From the NCBI RefSeq assembly GCF_015686655.1, contig NZ_JADPMP010000001.1, positions 124,001 through 188,000 of the forward strand: 64,000 nucleotides of DNA, read 5' to 3'. Source of the stretch: Pontibacter sp. FD36. GTDB lineage: Bacteria; Bacteroidota; Bacteroidia; Cytophagales; Hymenobacteraceae. Positions 62,482 to 64,000 of the stretch are shown here, in pieces. The notes under the pieces are model-generated. The model was given only the letters and a program-made list of their open reading frames with translations, made no database searches and had not been told where the DNA came from. Positions within the stretch are counted from its first letter, which is position 1. The number at the start of each line of letters is the position of its first letter. Made by a program: the position numbers and the translations under genes.

Positions 62482-63621
62482 ATGAAATTCGGAACAAAAG
62501 CTATACATGCCGGTGTGGAGCCGGACCCAAGCACGGGTGCTATCATGACACCCATCTACCAGACCTCTACCTACGTGCAGAAGTCGCCGGGTGAAAATAA
62601 AGGTTACGAGTACTCCCGCACGCACAACCCGACACGCACGGCTCTGCAAAATGCCCTGGCTGAGCTCGAGAACGGTAAGTATGGCCTTTGCTTCGCTTCA
62701 GGTATGGCGGCCATCGATGCCATCATCAAAATGCTGAAGCCAGGCGACGAGGTTATCTCCACCAACGACCTGTATGGCGGTAGCTACCGCATCTTCACGA
62801 AGATTTTCCAGAACTACGGCATCAAATTCCACTTCACTGATATGAGCGACCTGAGCAAGGTAGAGGCGTTGGTGAACGGGAATACCCGCATGATCTGGGT
62901 AGAGACGCCCACCAACCCGCTGCTCAACATCATCGATATCAAAGGCTGCGCCGCCATCTCCAAAAAGCACAACCTGCTGCTGGTAGCCGACAACACCTTT
63001 GCAACCCCATACCTGCAGAATCCACTCGACCTGGGGGCGGATATTGTGATGCACTCGCTTACCAAGTACATGGCGGGCCACTCTGACGTCGTGATGGGTG
63101 CCGTGATCGTGAAAGACGACGAACTGCACGAGAAGCTGGCCTTCATCCAGAATGCCTGCGGCGGCACACCCGGCCCTCAGGACTGCTTCCTGGTTTTGCG
63201 TGGTATCAAGACGCTGCACATCCGCATGGAGCGCCACTGCGAAAACGGCCGTGCTGTAGCGCAGTATCTCAAAAATCACCCGAAGGTAGAGAAAGTATTA
63301 TGGCCTGGCTTGCCGGATCATCCGGGGCATCCTATAGCCAAAGAGCAGATGCGCTCCTATGGCGGTATGGTTTCGTTTGCGCTGAAGGGAGACAGGATGG
63401 AAGATGCGATCGCTACACTGGAGCGCTTCAGGTACTTCTCGCTAGCGGAGTCACTGGGCGGCGTGGAGTCGCTGTGCGGGCACCCGACCTCTATGACACA
63501 CGCCAGTATTCCTGCCGCCGAACGTTTGAAAGCTGGCCTGAGCGACTCGCTGATTCGCCTGAGCGTAGGTATAGAAGACATTGAAGATTTGCTGGCGGAT
63601 CTGGAGCAGGCCATTGGTTAA
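62482..63621 (+). CDS. metB: Cystathionine gamma-synthase / trans-sulfuration PLP enzyme
   Basis: A protein of 379 residues from ATG 62482; the frame extends upstream to 62389 but the family begins at MKFGTKAIHAG. Fold-type I PLP enzyme: YEYSRTHNPTRTALQNALAELE (near residues 44-65), FASGMAAIDA (72-81), and the PLP lysine Lys195 in HSLTKYMAGHSD. GVESLCGHPTSMTHAS (near 325-340) is the late substrate-binding motif. It makes cystathionine from an activated homoserine and cysteine, or cleaves cystathionine; the two activities are hard to tell apart by sequence. metB is the likely symbol, metC/cystathionine gamma-lyase an alternative. Confidence 0.9.
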   Translation: MKFGTKAIHAGVEPDPSTGAIMTPIYQTSTYVQKSPGENKGYEYSRTHNPTRTALQNALAELENGKYGLCFASGMAAIDAIIKMLKPGDEVISTNDLYGGSYRIFTKIFQNYGIKFHFTDMSDLSKVEALVNGNTRMIWVETPTNPLLNIIDIKGCAAISKKHNLLLVADNTFATPYLQNPLDLGADIVMHSLTKYMAGHSDVVMGAVIVKDDELHEKLAFIQNACGGTPGPQDCFLVLRGIKTLHIRMERHCENGRAVAQYLKNHPKVEKVLWPGLPDHPGHPIAKEQMRSYGGMVSFALKGDRMEDAIATLERFRYFSLAESLGGVESLCGHPTSMTHASIPAAERLKAGLSDSLIRLSVGIEDIEDLLADLEQAIG

Positions 63622-63691
63622 TCAATATTCAGAAACAGACAGGTATAGCCGTTCCGCTCACCCGTGGGGCGGCTATTTGCATCAGGTATAG

Positions 63692-64000
63692 ATGGAAGAG
63701 CAACGCATCTTGTTCCGGGAAAAACAGCGATTTAAGCAGTTCTGGCTATGGGCACTCATACTAGGTATAGCAGCTGTCTTTTGGGCGGGTTTTTTTTACC
63801 AGGTAGTGCTGGGTGGTGCCTTCGGCAACAGACCCGTCACGGATATACAGCTGAGTTTGATGCTGGCCCTGATCGGCTTTGGGCTGCCTTTCTTTTTCTA
63901 TTACATGACCCTGACGACAGAAGTGTTGCCAGGTACGCTACAGGTGCGCTTCCGTCCTTTTCATCTGAAGCCAGTCCGTATACCTTTGCACACGGTGCGC
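63692..64000 (+). CDS. DUF6141 family membrane protein, 5' part only
   Basis: The frame from ATG 63692 runs to the window end, 103 codons. The start MEEQRILFREKQRFKQFWLWALIL and two membrane helices (about residues 16-38 and 53-75) match the DUF6141 family, whose role is unknown. The C-terminal part lies outside the window. Confidence 0.7.
   Translation, partial: MEEQRILFREKQRFKQFWLWALILGIAAVFWAGFFYQVVLGGAFGNRPVTDIQLSLMLALIGFGLPFFFYYMTLTTEVLPGTLQVRFRPFHLKPVRIPLHTVR

Overview
The window looks like a chromosome segment of a Bacteroidota bacterium, most likely a member of the Cytophagales/Hymenobacteraceae (Pontibacter-like). The evidence is a SusC/SusD pair, a type IX secretion sorting domain, RteC and MobC/relaxase genes of the Bacteroidota mobile-element type, TAnnTTTG-type promoters, and families such as DUF6428, DUF6660, DUF6520, DUF6035 and DUF6141. 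The genus is an inference; no rRNA is present.

From 1 to about 29.3 kb the window reads as an accessory island built from modules. It starts with the 3' end of a CcdA-like gene and a thioredoxin-like gene broken by a stop codon. Next is an arsenic operon (ArsR, DUF6428, metallophosphoesterase, ACR3 pump). After a stretch without genes come a zeta-type toxin with a small basic partner and a CoiA-like nuclease. A mercury/heavy-metal block follows: an ArsR-type regulator, a MerT-MerP fusion, a GDCCVxC protein, DUF6660, a CusA-TolC fusion pump, CusB, a Fur-family regulator, DUF3703 and a Zn/Cd-type P-ATPase. A minus-strand mobilization module comes next (coiled-coil membrane protein, relaxase, MobC, toprim primase, helix-turn-helix protein, RteC), with no integrase in view. 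The island ends with a YhcG/DUF1016 nuclease, a ubiquitin-transfer-like operon (DUF1508 protein, E2-E1 fusion, JAB protease) divergent from a WYL regulator, and a RadC-like protein.

From 29.9 to 37.6 kb there is a MauE/DoxX membrane protein, a DUF6520-like peptide, and a minus-strand SusD/SusC/thioredoxin-like group. Then come two helix-turn-helix proteins, a Spy-like periplasmic protein, a lipoprotein and a secreted T9SS lipase-like protein (38-44.5 kb), followed by an insertion-sequence remnant at 44.6-45.1 kb.

From 45.5 to 61.2 kb is a polymorphic-toxin locus. It holds a YD-repeat protein, a 2165-residue LRR/Ig/LamG/RHS protein with an AT-rich variable C-terminus, and a candidate immunity lipoprotein. 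An orphan RHS tip with a different C-terminus and its own candidate immunity membrane protein lies downstream. Each toxin/immunity cassette is followed by a copy of a roughly 470-bp direct repeat, which suggests cassette exchange by recombination. The last part is ordinary chromosome: tRNA-Arg(ACG), a TVP38-family membrane protein, a cystathionine gamma-synthase-type enzyme and the start of a DUF6141 gene.

The best candidate for an undescribed system is the WYL / DUF1508 / E2-E1 / JAB cluster at 24.7-28.7 kb. It has the enzymes of a ubiquitin-like conjugation pathway without a CD-NTase, and its DUF1508 protein has a flexible Gly-rich tail that could be the conjugated substrate.
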